Positions 23,701-38,700 of a DNA stretch of 64,000 nt are shown one piece after another. Each line of letters begins with the position of its first letter. Positions within the stretch are counted from its first letter, which is position 1. The stretch is from contig OZ020624.1 of the NCBI GenBank assembly GCA_963971575.1, forward strand, positions 10,006,625-10,070,624, in the 5' to 3' direction. The stretch is from Liopterus haemorrhoidalis. Taxonomy: Eukaryota > Arthropoda > Insecta > Coleoptera > Dytiscidae. The notes under the pieces are model-generated. The model ran no database searches. It was not told the DNA's origin and was given only the letters and a program-made list of their open reading frames with translations. The position numbers and the translations under genes were made by a program.

Positions 23701-26700
23701 CCGGAAGACAAAATAATTTAAATTATTCTGATTTCTAAAAATGATGTCTTAAAAAAAAGCTCCTCGCTTCTGAAATATAAGTGATGACTTAAAAAAAAAT
23801 CTGTGGCCACCACAGGACCTACCGCCATCATAAAGTACTTATATAAAATACATTCTAGCAGCAGAGCAGAAATAACTTGGCCTAATATTTTCTAACGGAG
23901 CTATTATTTATCATGACCATGGAAACGTTACATATAAGTATGAAAAAATTGAGACAAAAAATTTCGATTTATCAAAAAACGTTTCAAATAAAAGTTATTA
24001 AATATTGCTTTTATAGCAACTTTTGTTCAATAAATTTTTTCGAAATACTTTTCTGTTGTGAAATATTCACAAAAATCTTAAAATCAACATGAGTAAACTC
24101 CCATTTATAGTCAACCGATTTTTACCAAAAGTTGATCAACTCGTGTCATTGATGGCAGAAGCTTAAATATGAAGTTTCATAAAAATCCTTTCAGCCGAAT
24201 TTGCTCTGCACGTGTACACAGACAGACGGTCAGACGGACAGACAGACGGACAGACAGACGGACAGACAGACGGACAGACAGACGGACGGACAGACAGACG
24301 GACAGACAGATGGACGACAGACAGACGGACGGACAGACAGACCGACAGACATCATGCTAAAAATAGTTAAAACAGTAGAATAGTATTTAACGTCCAATTT
24401 TGTATAATGGTAGAATTAGGAAATAATTTCATTCAGCTTTTTGGTGAAACGTTGTGTTGTTTAAAATAAACGCTACTTGTCCAAAAAGCTGAATGAAATT
24501 ATTTCCTAACTCTACCATAATAGTCAAAACGTTATGTAGGGACTTCAATTCGTGGAGATCCATCGAAATCTCGAAATGTCAAAATCGGTATGATCACAAT
24601 ACCTCCATTATATATGTTGGCGGTCGGTAAAATGTCCTCATCTGTCTATTTTTTTACAATTTTGTATTCTATAGGAAATATTGTTTGATACAATAAATTT
24701 ATTATTATATATTATTATTATTTACCATGGTGATAAAAAATAATGAATTGCGACAAGTTTAACGACAAGATTTTAAAGATAAAAACTTGATAAAAACTTG
24801 ATAATAATGAAGAATCACGCTCTACTTCTAACTAATCTTTTTTGTAATAATAATAATTTTGTTTAATATAACTTGTATTAATAATAACAAAGTTGTATTA
24901 ATATATATTTATAATAATATAATACACAATTTTGTATTCTATAGGAAATATTATTTGAACAATATTATAACACCCTACAAAAAAGTCCCGTTTTTGTTCT
25001 AAAGAATTGTGGTCAGCCTGTACAAACAGGAAGAAGTTCCTAGTCGACAGAAGAAGTAAAAGAATGCAATGTTCCTCAGAATTATTTTAGACTGTGCTAC
25101 GAGGTGCTAAAATTTCATCGCCAATAATTTAACAGAATTTAAGAACTGCATATTTGTTTATTGCACAAATGATAGATGGCTTGAAGAAATTTTAAAAACG
25201 AAATCTGATATCTGAGCACAAAACACATCGGCACAAAGATAATAAGACCAATTACTCGAGTATTTGGTTTTTGCGATTCGGAGCGCTGACTCTGTGATAA
25301 CAATCTGTGCACTCGGCACATCGCGTTGATTGAGTAAGTCTGAGAGCAACAGTGACATGCTCAGTTACTTTTACTGAGAAGGTGGTCCCATTTCTTATTT
25401 ACTTCCATGCTCTCGGTGACCTGCAGGGTTCAAACTATTCACAACTGATAATTATTACTCTTTACAACCTTGTCAGGATCTTTATTAAAATTCGATATGA
25501 CCAGCGCATGCTTTCCAAATTTACTTTGTATTTAAGTTATTTTTCAGTTAATGCAGATACAAAAAAGTTAGTTAGTTTCTTGTAAATTTTGAAGCACAGT
25601 AATAATGGCTGTTTTCACCCAACACAGTTCATTTGATTAAAATTAATATTAAATAAGAATGTATAATATAATATACAATTAAATTTATACATACAAGTAG
25701 ACAAAAAATCTGATCAAATATGAATTGATTCGACAATTTGAGTAAATGTAGGATAATGGTGAGGCTGTAAAGTGTCCAATTACCATCTGACCAATTATCC
25801 ACAAACTATAATACAGGCCTAAAGTTCGTTCTACATTATACTTTTTTGCGTAGTACTGACATAAAAAGTATAACGTGAAACACAATACTCCCTTTCAACT
25901 TTCAATGCTACACTACAAACTACACTATTTTCAAAACTACCTCCGGTCAAATTTTTGGATGACAGTTGTATACTTCTCAATCGTACCAACTACCAACTTT
26001 TCAGGTTTTGTTTACAACTTAACTTTTAGAAGTTTATTAAGTTGATAAGAACATATAACTGTTCTTTAGAACATATAATTAAATATAAACTTAACACAAT
26101 TAAACAATATTTATAAATTGGGAACTAGAATTGGTTCTATAACCAAATTTTTGACTATCACCTGAACCTAGAATTTTTTAAGTTGGCAGTGAATAGTATC
26201 ACAAAGTAATAAAAGATGGAAGGTATCGCTGTCTCTTATTTTTTCCCCCCACTATATTCTGTAGTATCAAAAGTTGAAATGACGTCAGAGTTGGATAGTA
26301 TTGAAAAAAGTATAATGTAGAACGGACTTTACTTCTCTTCGTTAACCTCGAATTGCACGTAGTCAGTCAAAATGTCTGACACAGTCAAATAACGGTCTCA
26401 CGTCTCACAAATAGTTTTTCACCTCAATGGAAGTGCAATTGATGTATCCACAAATAATAGCCTATACAAAGACTTGATGATAGTTTCTTCTCTGTGGCCA
26501 ACATTGCAGGGAAAACCCCACGGTTTAATATCTCCCTTAATCTGTCTCAACTTTTCTTTCTGTACGCTATTCCACTCACGTTACCATTCATACCACAAAA
26601 AAAAAAACAATACCGTGAATTTTCATTATATCGTGTATATAATTTTCATTTCTATAACTACCGTTGATTACTATATTAATAAGAAAATAATTTTAACTGA

Positions 26701-29700
26701 ATTATCTGTCTCATTTTGTAATACGGAACTAACAGTGAAAGTTCATTTTATATGTTGTATATTGACAATACATTTATAATATTGTCATAGTATTGGTTCA
26801 CACGGATACGCCAAAGTCTCTACACCACAACAGTCACCAAAGTAACCAGATCTAGTTTCGTATTACAAATTGAGACGGATTATACATCTAAATACTCAAT
26901 AGATTCTGGTGTTGGTACCACAAAATCCACTGAGTTGCCGCTATATTTCCTGATGATACATTCATTCGTAATTGTAGAAGCAGAACTTCTATTTAGAATT
27001 AATTTATAATGTCAATACAATTCAGAAATACATATTTTAATTATAGAAAAATCAGCTGTGGCCACCACAGGACCGACCGCCATCATGAAGTACTTATATA
27101 AATTACATTCTAGCAGCAGAGTAGAAATAACTTGACCTAATATTTTCTAACAGAGATATTATTTATCATGACCATGGAAACGTTACATATAAATATAAGT
27201 ATAACATAACCTCTCTTCAACCCCGATAAATAATAAGCACAGGCCCAGTGAACACTTCGCTGGGCCTGTCCTGTTTGTGTTCCGAACAAAATAAAATAAA
27301 ATAAAATAAAATAAAATATGAAAATATTTCGAAAAATTTTACAGAAATTATTCTAAATTTTTCGTTTTATCAAAAAACGTCTCAAATAAAAGTTATTAGT
27401 TATTGCTTTTATAGCAACTTTTGTTTAATAATTTTTTTCGAGATATTTTTCTGTTGTGAAATATTCGCAAAAATCTTAAAATCGCCACGAGTAAACTCCC
27501 ATTTTTAGTCAACCGATTTTTACCAAAGTTGATCAACTCGTGCCATTGATGGCAAAAGCTTAAATATGAAGTTTCATAAAAATCCTTTCAGCCGAATTTG
27601 CTGTGCACGTGTACACAGACAGACGGACAGACAGACGGACGGACAGACCGACAGACATCATGCTAAAAATAGACAAAACGTTATGTAGGGACCTCAATTC
27701 GTGGAGATCCATCGAAATCTCGAAACGTCAAAATTGGTATGATCACAATCCTTATATATGTTGGCGGTCGGTAAAAAGGCAAAAACATTTATATGTATTT
27801 ATTGTCACAAAAACATATTATTTATTAGTATTTTTGGCAACATCATAAAAACCATAGTAACATTAGTACAAATTATTGAAATAGTTTACAAAGTTGTTAT
27901 AACTTTAACAGTAATATGTCCGATTTTTATTGCCATGTACATGAATACGTACACCCCTAAGGGACGATTATGAATAAACAAATATGTTGGTTAGGTGAGG
28001 ATGAATCGACAATACATACGAATATTTTAACGAACAACCTGGAACATAGTCGTACGCTGTCCACCGCTTATCGATCCTTTCGTGGTACATGAAACTGATG
28101 ATTGGAAAACCATATTATTGCTCATTTCTGATCATTCATATTTGTTTATGTTCGTTTTAGATAGTTAATATTCGTTGGTGTTTTGTATTCGTTCATGTTC
28201 AATGTGTGTTCGCGTTCTTCAGATGCGCTTGCTCCAATCTGTATACAGCGTGTGAGATAGCAATTTACCTTTTGTGCCAAACTTGTGTATTGAATGACGA
28301 AGATTTTTCCAAAAATGATTGATCCAAAAAACTGTGTTGATTAGTTCAAGTACATATGGAAAGTGTCAAGTGTTTATTATTTGTACTTGAATCGGAATGT
28401 TAAAAGCATTCCATACCTTGTCACTGGTTAGGATTCTAGCTGCTGTTCAAACGTGACTGGCATCCCACTCCCTATACATTTCAATCATCTGTGTTCGCCA
28501 ATCTATCCTACTTTAACACACTATGTCCATACGGTACCATCTTTTTCTAGATATCGATTATTAACGCGCCTGTGCTTATTATTTATCGGGGTTGAAGAGA
28601 GGTTATGTTATCATTTGAATGTGTTGATAAGGGGAGCTAATTATTTTGTAGACAAATGAAGGTACTTACGTAACAAATAGTTCAGGTTTTAAATGGAAGT
28701 TTTTTAATAGTTATTTAACGACTTTTTTTGAAACTTGATTTTATAAGTGAGATAATAGGTTAAAAGCACTATTAGAGTATCTAATTTTTTACTTTTCTAT
28801 CCATAAATAGGTAATAAATAGAATAAATCGATTTAAATATTTCTAATGATATTGTTCTGACATGTTCTAATGAGTTGTAGTCATGAACGGATTTAGGTTG
28901 TGGTGAGCGAGGCATTCGCCTGGGGCGTATAATAATAATAATAATAATATTTATTTCATGCTAGACATCTTACGACGTTTACATTTGTCAGTACATATAT
29001 GATAAATTCAATGAACAAAAGAAGAAATGTATTTGAAAACATGAAAAATGAAAATACAATATTAAATATGATAGAAAAGAGAGAGAAAAAAAATATATAT
29101 ATATATAAAATTAACAAAGGTAGAGCAAAAAAACAACAGCTTACATGTTAGATGTAGGAACTGAAATTAATTTTGAAAAAATCGTCCGAATTGTAGACAA
29201 TTCTCAAAAATAATTTTTTTTATTTTGGACTTAAATAACCTAATTGACAAATTTTTTAATGAAGCTGGTAAGTAGTTAAAGAACGTGGCTGCCAAAAAAT
29301 ACCATTCCTAGATTTAGACAATCTAAGTCATGGTAGTCTGATGTTGCCAGCAGAACGAATATTGTAAACATGTCTAGAGGATACGGTTACAAATTTGTTC
29401 GGGTTTTCTTTAACGTATACCAGACAAGCATAAACAAAAAGACTATAAAAAGACAAAATGTTACATTTCCTAAAGAGCTCTCGGCAGTGGTGCCTGTTAG
29501 GAACATTGTTCAGGATTCATACAGCACGTTTTTGGAGTAAGAAAATATAGTTGGTAAGGACGCAAGGTAGAGTTGAGAGGGTTCAAAAATCACTCTGTCT
29601 TGGTCTTCACTTCGATCTGTCTTCTTTTTTCACCAAGTATGGGGGCGCATGACTTGTACTTTTCTTTGGGCGCAGAAATACCTTGGTTCTACTGTTTGCA

Positions 29701-32700
29701 AAGGTCCCATGGTAAGACGATTGCCTGCGGAACATAGAGAAGCAGGATTAAATCCTGGACACCACTTTTTCACCTTCCAATATGTACTGTGAAACCAGCT
29801 AAGGGTCGATACAGCTCGAAGTATTAAATGTTTAAAATTAGTTAAACACTACTTAAAATGATTACCTGGACAAGGATAAGAGGACTGACCAAAACGTTAC
29901 TATGACCCAAAAAGGCAGAGAATAATAAAAAAATCAGCTGTGGCCACCACAGGACCGACCGCCATCGTAAAGTACTCGTATAAAATACATTCTAGCAGCA
30001 GAGTAGAAATAACTAGGCCTAATATTTTCTAACAGAGATATTATTTGTCATGACCATGGAAACGTTACATAAAAGTATGAAAAAATTGAGAAAAAAATTT
30101 AGAAAAATTTGTCGAAATTTTTCGTTTTATCAAAAAACGTCTCAAATAAAAGTTATTAGTTATTGCATTTATAGCAACTTTTGTTCAATAATTTTTTTCG
30201 AAATATTTTTCTGTTTCTAAATATTCGCAAAAATCTTAAAATCGACACTAGTAAACTCCCATTTCTAGTCAACCGATTTTTACCAAAAGTTGATCAACTC
30301 GTGTCATTGATGTCAAAAGCTTAAATATGCAGTTTCATAAAAATCCTTTCAGCCTAATTTGCTCTGCACGTGTACACAGACGGACAGACGGACAGACAGA
30401 CAGACGGACAGACAGACAGACCGACAGACATCATGCTAAAAATAGTCAAAACGTTATGTAGGGACCTCAATTCATGGAGATCCATCGAAATATTGAAATG
30501 TCAAAATCGGTATGATCACAATACCTCCCTTATATATGTTGACGGTCGGTAAAAAGCCTGATTTGCACTGCTCAACAAGAGCACTAGAAGCGTTGGGGGG
30601 GGGGGGAGATGTAAGGTGTAAACCAGGCACGGCGATACAGCAACACAAAAGTCAACCTGTCTGATAGTGCCCAAAGATGAAGAAAAAGAAGAAAATTTTA
30701 GGTTGAGTAGACCTCAGGGTTGACTGCACAATATCGGAAGATGATAATTCCGAAGTAGAGGGTTTTAAAACCGCGTCTTACAACAGAACCACGCCAACAC
30801 GGAATAATTTTAAAATTAAATAAATATATTTGCTTATGTATTATCGATATTAATTAACTGTGAATAAAATTGTATGGGAACGTGCATCCACAACCCATCC
30901 AGTGACGAAGTATGAAGAAGAGTATTAGGGGTACAAACGAAACAATAATACATTCATTGAAGTCGTCGATTGCCGAATAAATGATGTAACTGATACTTGA
31001 TTTCATGAAATACCTTTTATGATTTCAAGTGCTGACTGTACAATTTATCGGCGGAAAGAATGTTTTAATTGTAAGATCGAAATCTGGAGTGGTTCAATAT
31101 TTATTCGCTAAGCAATGAATCACATATTACCGTTATTTCTGACTTATGAATGAGCTATTCATACATACTCATAATCTTATATTACTATAGTATATTTATT
31201 TTTCCTCACAAGAAGCAAAATCTTCTAAATATCTAAAATAATTTCGAGCTGGCAATTTTTTGACAAAAATATATTGTATATATGTTAGAGATGTGCCAGA
31301 TATCTGTATCCGTATCCGCGAATATCCGCAAAAAAAGTTGATTTTGTTGCAGATATTATACGGCTATTTAATTATATTGTATTATGAATATATATATATA
31401 TATATATACATACATACAGACACCGGCAAATTAAAAGGAACAGATTGAAAATTTTGTTTTTTTTTTTAAATTTTATTATTGTGTAGCCTATATCTAGATT
31501 ACTTTGAATGCTCCACTAAACCGTAGGGAAAGATTGTATCGACGCCAAGGAGAACAAAATGCACCATTTAATTTCTATTACTGCATCTTTTGGTGGAGGT
31601 TCAATTATGGTGTGGGGTGGAATATGTTTGGGAACTCGCACAGACTTAGTGGTGATGGCGGAGCGTTAACTGCAGATAGATACATCAAAGATATTCTTCA
31701 AGACCATGCTGACCTTTTGCTCCATATATCGGATAAAATGTCACCCTAATGCTGAATTGGCTAGATCTCATTTGTTGTTACATTAGTGTTTTGTTACATT
31801 ACACCGGTCAACAGGAATTTTGAGTCTGGGTTCTGCATATCTGATTTTTATATCTTCCACATTATTAATTAAAGAAAAATTAGTTTTACCCGAAAAAGTT
31901 TGCTTTTGTAGCTAACAGAATGAAATTACGGATTTAAAGAAAATTTCCCTTTTTTCAGACCTTTATTGTATGTAAAAACAATGCAGACTTTTGTTATGAA
32001 TTTGAATCAGTTTTATTTACAAGAAAACTATTCGAAACAAACAACTACTGTAACAGAATACATAAAAATGTTTAGAAATGATTATTTTTCGTATTTCTTC
32101 TGTGATTGTATGGACTTTCTCGTATTAGACCCAAATATAGTCCCCCATCATACTATCATTGTATTGCCCCTGATAACGAGGTTCAAAGTCCATCACGTCT
32201 TGATGAAAACGTTCACCTTGTTCTTCCGAATAGGCTCCCATGTTATCTTTAAATTGGTCCAAGTACGCATGTAACATATGCACTTTAAAGGACATACTGC
32301 AACCCATGAGTTTAAAGTTATCAAATATAGTTGCAATAAGCTCTTTTTAATTGTCTGCTCTGTTGTTTCCGAGAAAACCATGAACCACTGCTTTCAGGCT
32401 TTCCTTTCATGAGTATTGAGTATCTGTGAAAATTCGTCACTGGCCATTATTTTCTTTATTTGTGGTCCGACAAAAATAAAGGTAGCAAGGATATTTAGTA
32501 TAACCGCCAATGCAAGGCGGTCAGAATCTCATGCATTCCTTCTGACTGGCGTCTTTTCATAGACAGTTCAACAAAAAGTTTAAAAGCTGTCCTTCTTCAC
32601 AATGGAAATAAATTTCCAACTCTTCCTTTGGCTCATTCCGTAATGCTCAAAGAAAATTACGAAAGTGTGAAAATGGTGCTTGAGAGTTTAAAGTATGATG

Positions 32701-35700
32701 AGTATACCGGGCCAATGATACGGGATTTTAAGGTGGTTGGATTTCTGATGGGATGCATTCCCACCAGAAATCCAACCATTCTTTTGTTTTGATAAATTCA
32801 CCGCAAATATAGCAGGATGAGTCTACCTCGTGTTTACAACTTTTTGACGCCATTTTTGGATCTGCCGCCACACAAAATGCGTTGTATCGCTGCAATGCGC
32901 ATGCGCATACTGACTATGAACCACGTAAGTAAAATGCCACTTGCTTTCCACTCTCTCGTCCCCACCCTTACTTAATATAACGCGCTTCTCCTTATATGGT
33001 CATAAAAATAAATAAATATATATTGATCGTTGTAAAATGTACAAAAGCAAAGTTTTTCAAAAACAAACGAAGGTTTTAGTTATTTTTCGATATAAAGAAT
33101 CAGAAAACAGTCAAAATAAAGACTCAAAAAAAAAATTTTTTTTTGTTGACATGTGTTATTTTAAAAAAACTCTAATTGTTAACTTTTTGTTTACATTTTA
33201 TAATTTAGTGGTTATGTGTGCAAATTTTAACATGAGGTTTAAGACATACCTTCATAAAAATTACAAAGTCAACTAGATTTTTTTAATGAATGTAAAATAT
33301 TAAAATCAAACTAATATCTTTGAAATTATTTTGCAATGGTCCAATATTAATGCAGACACCTTTATTTTGGACGTTTGCCATTGCTGATAGTACTAGGCTA
33401 GAATAGTACAATATAATGAGTATTAGTATCAAAAAGATATAATACTTCAAGAGTAAAATAAAAAATTCGGACGTTTCGGAAACTGCTCAACAATCTGTTT
33501 CAAAACTGTTTTAAAATCAAACTATTAAACTTACCGAAAAATAAGGTCCCAAATTTCGGCCCTCAGCAAACTAGACAATCTAAAATCCGAACTTTTGTAA
33601 AATAGCAAACCTTTGTGAATTTCACTCCTTATTATTTTCTCCGTATTAGAGAATTCCAGTTGAAAGTTCTGAGGAGCTTTGTTGCAATTCTGCTCTTTAT
33701 CTCTTACCATTTTGTCTTCTGTCATCCTAATTACTTGACCTATCTACTATAATCGTCTACCTGTCCTTTTGTATGTCATACTTGATAAAAAATATCTATA
33801 ATTATTTATATATAAAAAATATTTTATTGCATTTCAATTTATATATTAAAATAATTATTTTGACAATAAATCTGAAATAAAAATTTAAGAGCTTATAAAT
33901 ATAGCTTTTATAGTTTAAAACTATTTATTTTTGAAAATTATTTTCTCTGGAACTATTTTGATTAGTAGGATGGGCTACTTCACGCTGATTTTATGACCAA
34001 TTATGTGTTGATATTAATGTAAAACGGAACATGTTTTACGATAAATTACATAAGAATTCTGATATTGCTTCAGATTTTAAATATGGTCCTTACTAATAAT
34101 CAAAAACAATTAAAAACGACTAAAATTAATAGTTACAGTTTGGATATACATTAATGTTATAATTTATAATACGAACACATCGCATCGGTTTGAATATTTT
34201 ATTTTTATATCAAGAAATTGTCGGTAATGTATAAATAATAAAATTAATAACTATTAAGACGACAAATTATAATCATGTAGTAATGGTAAAACTTTTTTTT
34301 TCTTTTCTGAAAATATTATTTTGTGAACAATATTCAAGATATTTCGTTTCTTTAATTCCGGAGAGTACATTGGCATTCTGAGAAACGGCTTTATTTATAA
34401 TTGTAAAATGACGATGACTGTGACTGTGTATTTCATACATGATTTTTGGGTAGGCACGTAGGTCCAATTTCCTGCAGTTTGCACTACTTGTTGGTCAGTA
34501 TGTGAATGCCATGACGATGAGGTTTCAATTTATACTTACCATTATCAGTGCTTCCGAAAATGTTACCGATATTTTCATTTACATTTAAAAATGTATCGAT
34601 TTATGAAACCACAGTATTAAATAATTTTGTTTAATTATTAATATGAGATGTAAATAATTACTCATTAGCTAACTGATAATTTTACATTTATTTTGTAAGT
34701 GTCTTACATACTTTTTTATCTGATACGTTTAAATGTACAAAATTTCTAGAAACATATTTGTAGAACAATTTGTTTATTTACAAATATATAACAATTTTAC
34801 CGACCGCCAACATATATAAGGGAGGTATTGTGATCATACCGATTTTGACATTTCGAGATTTCGATGGATCTCTATGAATTGATGCCCCTATATAACGTTT
34901 TGATTATTTTTAGCATGATGTCTGTTGGTCTGTCTGTCCGTCTGTCTGTGTATACGTACAGAGCAAATTCGGCTGAAATGATTTTTATGAAACTTCATAT
35001 TTAAGTTTTTGCCATCAATGGCACGAGTTGATCAACTTTTGGTAAAAATCGGTTGACTAAAAATGGGAGTTTACTCGTGTCGATTTTAAGATTTTTGTGA
35101 ATATTTCACAACAGAAAAATATTTCGAAAAAATTTATTGAACAAAAGTTGCTATAAAAGCATTAATTAATAACTTTTATTTGAGACGTTTTTTGATAAAA
35201 CGAAAAATTCCGAATAATTTTTGTAAAATTTTTCGAAATTTTTTCATACTTATATGGAACGTTTCCATGGTCATGATAAATAATATCTTTGTTAGAAAAT
35301 ATTAGGCCAAGTTATTTCTCTGCTGCTAGAATGTATTTTATATAAATACTTTATAATGGCGGTCGGTCCTGTGGTGGCCACAGCTGATTTTTTTACAATT
35401 AAAAATATACTATGAACTGCAAGTTTTGATGTATAGACTGTTACTTATTTTATGTTACATAAAATTCAAAATTGAGATATTGGTAGCAGCATCTGCCTCT
35501 TTTATTTGTTACATGTATAAAATCATTACATTAATCTAAATCACGTTTTGTACCGTCTAAAAGAAGCAAACAAAAACAAAACCTTTTTTATTATTTTTAA
35601 AATTTAGTATGAACTAGGAATGACGAGAACTAGAATTCGAATAGAACTAGAATAATATTGAATCGGGTACCCCCAACAATTACCCGGATATTACCCACTA

Positions 35701-38700
35701 CCCGTTAATTAATATATAAAAATGAAAAGTAAGTATACCAAAATTGATGTGAAGTGTGAAATTTGACACATTTCAGGGTTTTGTAGGTATTTAATAAGTG
35801 TAAGAAACCTACAGAATGCTGGATGTCTAAAAATATTTTTTTGATAAAAATTTTTTGAACATTTTTATTCGTTATTTGAGTATTAAGAGCATCCATTTAA
35901 TTTTTTTAAACTAAATTTAAATAATAAGCCATTAATTAAAAGAATAATTAATTTCTCTCGTACGTTTCCGACTCAAATCAATGTACATTACCTATAATTT
36001 TTTCAAATTTTTGGCCAAAATCGTGTTAAGAGAAAAAAAAAAATAATAAAAAACAACTTTTCGTTCCATAATCTACATCTTACGAGCTTCCTTTCGATAC
36101 CACACAATAAATTTTAAAAAAATAATATTTTTTTTCAACGACAAAAACCCCAACACGCCTTTGGGAGATAGGGTGAGGGCCAAAAGTTTTTTGGCATATA
36201 GTAAGCGAAAATCTCTTAAATTAATTTTTTCATTAAATACATATTTGTTTATATTTATTTCGTGATGGGGTTTTTAAAAACCCCATCATACCTCTTGGTA
36301 TTTTTCCTATATGTGGGTCAAAGAGTAATATAAGCATGCCAAATTTCAACCTTCTATCTTAAGCTGTTTGGCTACAATTTCTACCGTACAGACAGACAGA
36401 CACATGAGTGACTTTATAAGGGTTTTTTGGGTGTCATACCTACAAAACTCTAAAAATAAGCACAAGTGCATTATGGAATACGCATACTTAATTCCTACTA
36501 CTGTAACCGAGAACAAAATAGTCACAGATAAATAAATACTCAAAATACCTCACACAATTACCTGTTAACCTTTATCTACCGAGCGTACAGTATACTGTAC
36601 GCTAATAGTATTCGTTGTTAGCCGAACGTACAGTTTAGTGTGCGAGGCTTGTTATTTTTATGTAACGCTTGCAAAATTAATTCCGGTCGGGAGGTAATAC
36701 TTTGCGAACTAAATTACGTAAGATAAAGGTTAACTAGCAAAAAAAGCAAAGCAAAAAATTTGGAGTAAAATTTGGGGGGGCAGGAAATATTTTTTCATCG
36801 TTTAGATATGAAAAGACAATGACCTAAAAAAAAGGTCTGGCCAATGGTCTATAGTTACCAAGGCCAAAGAAAGAAGAAGACAAAAAAAAAAGGTCCTCAC
36901 TATATTTTTTTCCAAGAAATTCTAGGGGGAGCAACTGGGGGCCAGAGCAACTTTTAGGGGGGCCGGGCCCCCGGACCCCCGCTAGCGCCGCCACTGTTTA
37001 TAATTATCTATCTATCTATAAAATTGTATCTATCTGCCGGGATATAATATTTTTGTATTTCTAATTTCTAATAATATCTTTTTGTGAGTTAATACTTTTC
37101 TATAAGTATTCATATTCTGTTCCAACATTCACTTTCGATTACAGTTTACTTCCTCAGACATTCTGTAGTAACAATGGTGTCGTCTGTGTCCGCTTGATGG
37201 AACTAACAACATACAAACAAGATACAGGGTGTGCCTTGGTGTCCACAGCGAATTATAGTGGTTTGTGCACATCACATGTCTGCATGATTTGCATTACATC
37301 AGTATATGTGAAATTTGTTTTGTGCATTATAATACGTACTTACATAGAATAATAATGAACTGTTCATAGGGTTACCAAAGTTCAATAAGATGATGATAGG
37401 CTGACGACTTTTAAATATTTCAGATACGTGTTTGATGATGGAAATGCAACGTGTCGATGAACTAAAGTGTTTTATGTGTATTTTATTTGTTGACGTCACT
37501 TTATTACTTCAAACTTACTAACATAAATTGGTTGTTGGAATTTCTTGGGGAGTTAACTACGACCAAATCCTGATGTTACCTGTCAGGTCCCAGAATCTCT
37601 TTGATTGCATTTTTCTTTTATGATTTAGTTTCCAAATTCTCTAATAGCCAGCTTCTAAACAATTATTATATTTATTGTAGTATTTGTAATTTTTGTAATA
37701 AGTCCTGCCTGTATAAGAATAAAACAAAAATAACAAAATACATCCTTCCACTCTTCAGTTACTAATCTTCTACCAACTTTTGCGTATAAACTTTATTGTT
37801 CGTCGATATAACAAAATGTGTAATCAATAAAGTAAGAATTATATAACTTGGAATTTCATTCACCATTATGTCCTGTGGTTAATTTCGTTTAGCCTTAAAA
37901 TTATGTATTTCTGAAATAGCATTAATAATTTGAATGTTTACTGTTTTTCATTCTCATATTTCAATAATTACCGACCACCAACATATATAAGGGAGGTATT
38001 GTGATCATACCGATTTTGACATTTCAAGATTTCGATAGATCGCCACAAATTGAGGTCCCTACAGAACGTTTTGACTATTTTTAGCATGATGTTTGTCGGT
38101 CTGTTTGTCTCTCTGTCTGTCTGTCGGTCTGTTTGTCGGTCCGTGTACACGTGCAGAGCAAATTCGGCTAAAAGGATTTTTATGAAACTTCATATTTTAG
38201 CTTTTGCCATCAATGGCACGAGTTGATCAACTTTTGGTAAAAATCGGTTGACTAAAAATGGGAGTTTACTCGTGTCGGTTTTAAGATTTTTGTAAATATT
38301 TCACAACAGAGTAATATTTCGAAAAAAAATACTTAACAAAAGTTGCTATAAAAAAAATAACTAACAACTTTTATTTGAGGTATGTTTTTGATAAAGCAGC
38401 ATAAATTAAACAAGTACTTTGTGGTGGCGGTCGGTCCTGTGGTGGCCACAGCTGATTTTTTTTTCTATTGTTTTAAAAACGTTCACCGAACAAAACGTAA
38501 TTCTAACATGTCTGTCATAACAAACGTTAAATTAACCCCACTATTAAGTTATACTGGAAACACACAGATTTGTTCAGTATACAGATTATTTTAGCACTGT
38601 AAAATCTGACTAAAACTTGGTATTTCCAACTTCTAGTTAAATATGAGTATCTAACTCTAGTTTGTTAACTTTTCTGGATCAAATACCTGGCAAATAACAT

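Larger units (their letters stand above)
23800..24630 (+). mobile_element. Family A (DINE/HINE-like), copy A1
   Basis: Starts CTGTGGCCACCACAGGACCT with ACCGCCAT, ends GTTGGCGGTCGGTAA, so short inverted repeats (ACCGACCGCCA in other copies) sit at both ends. It contains TTTCAGCCGAATTTGCTCTG, the CACGTGTACACAGACAGAC module and the longest CAGACGGA-type minisatellite (24220-24350). A 146 bp foldback element interrupts it at 24374. Confidence 0.75.

Noticed and set aside
24169..24383. Thr/Asp/Arg-rich frames (TDRRTDRR, TDRQTDRQ)
   Set aside because: They are read-through of the CAGACAGACGGA minisatellite, whose unit length is a multiple of three.
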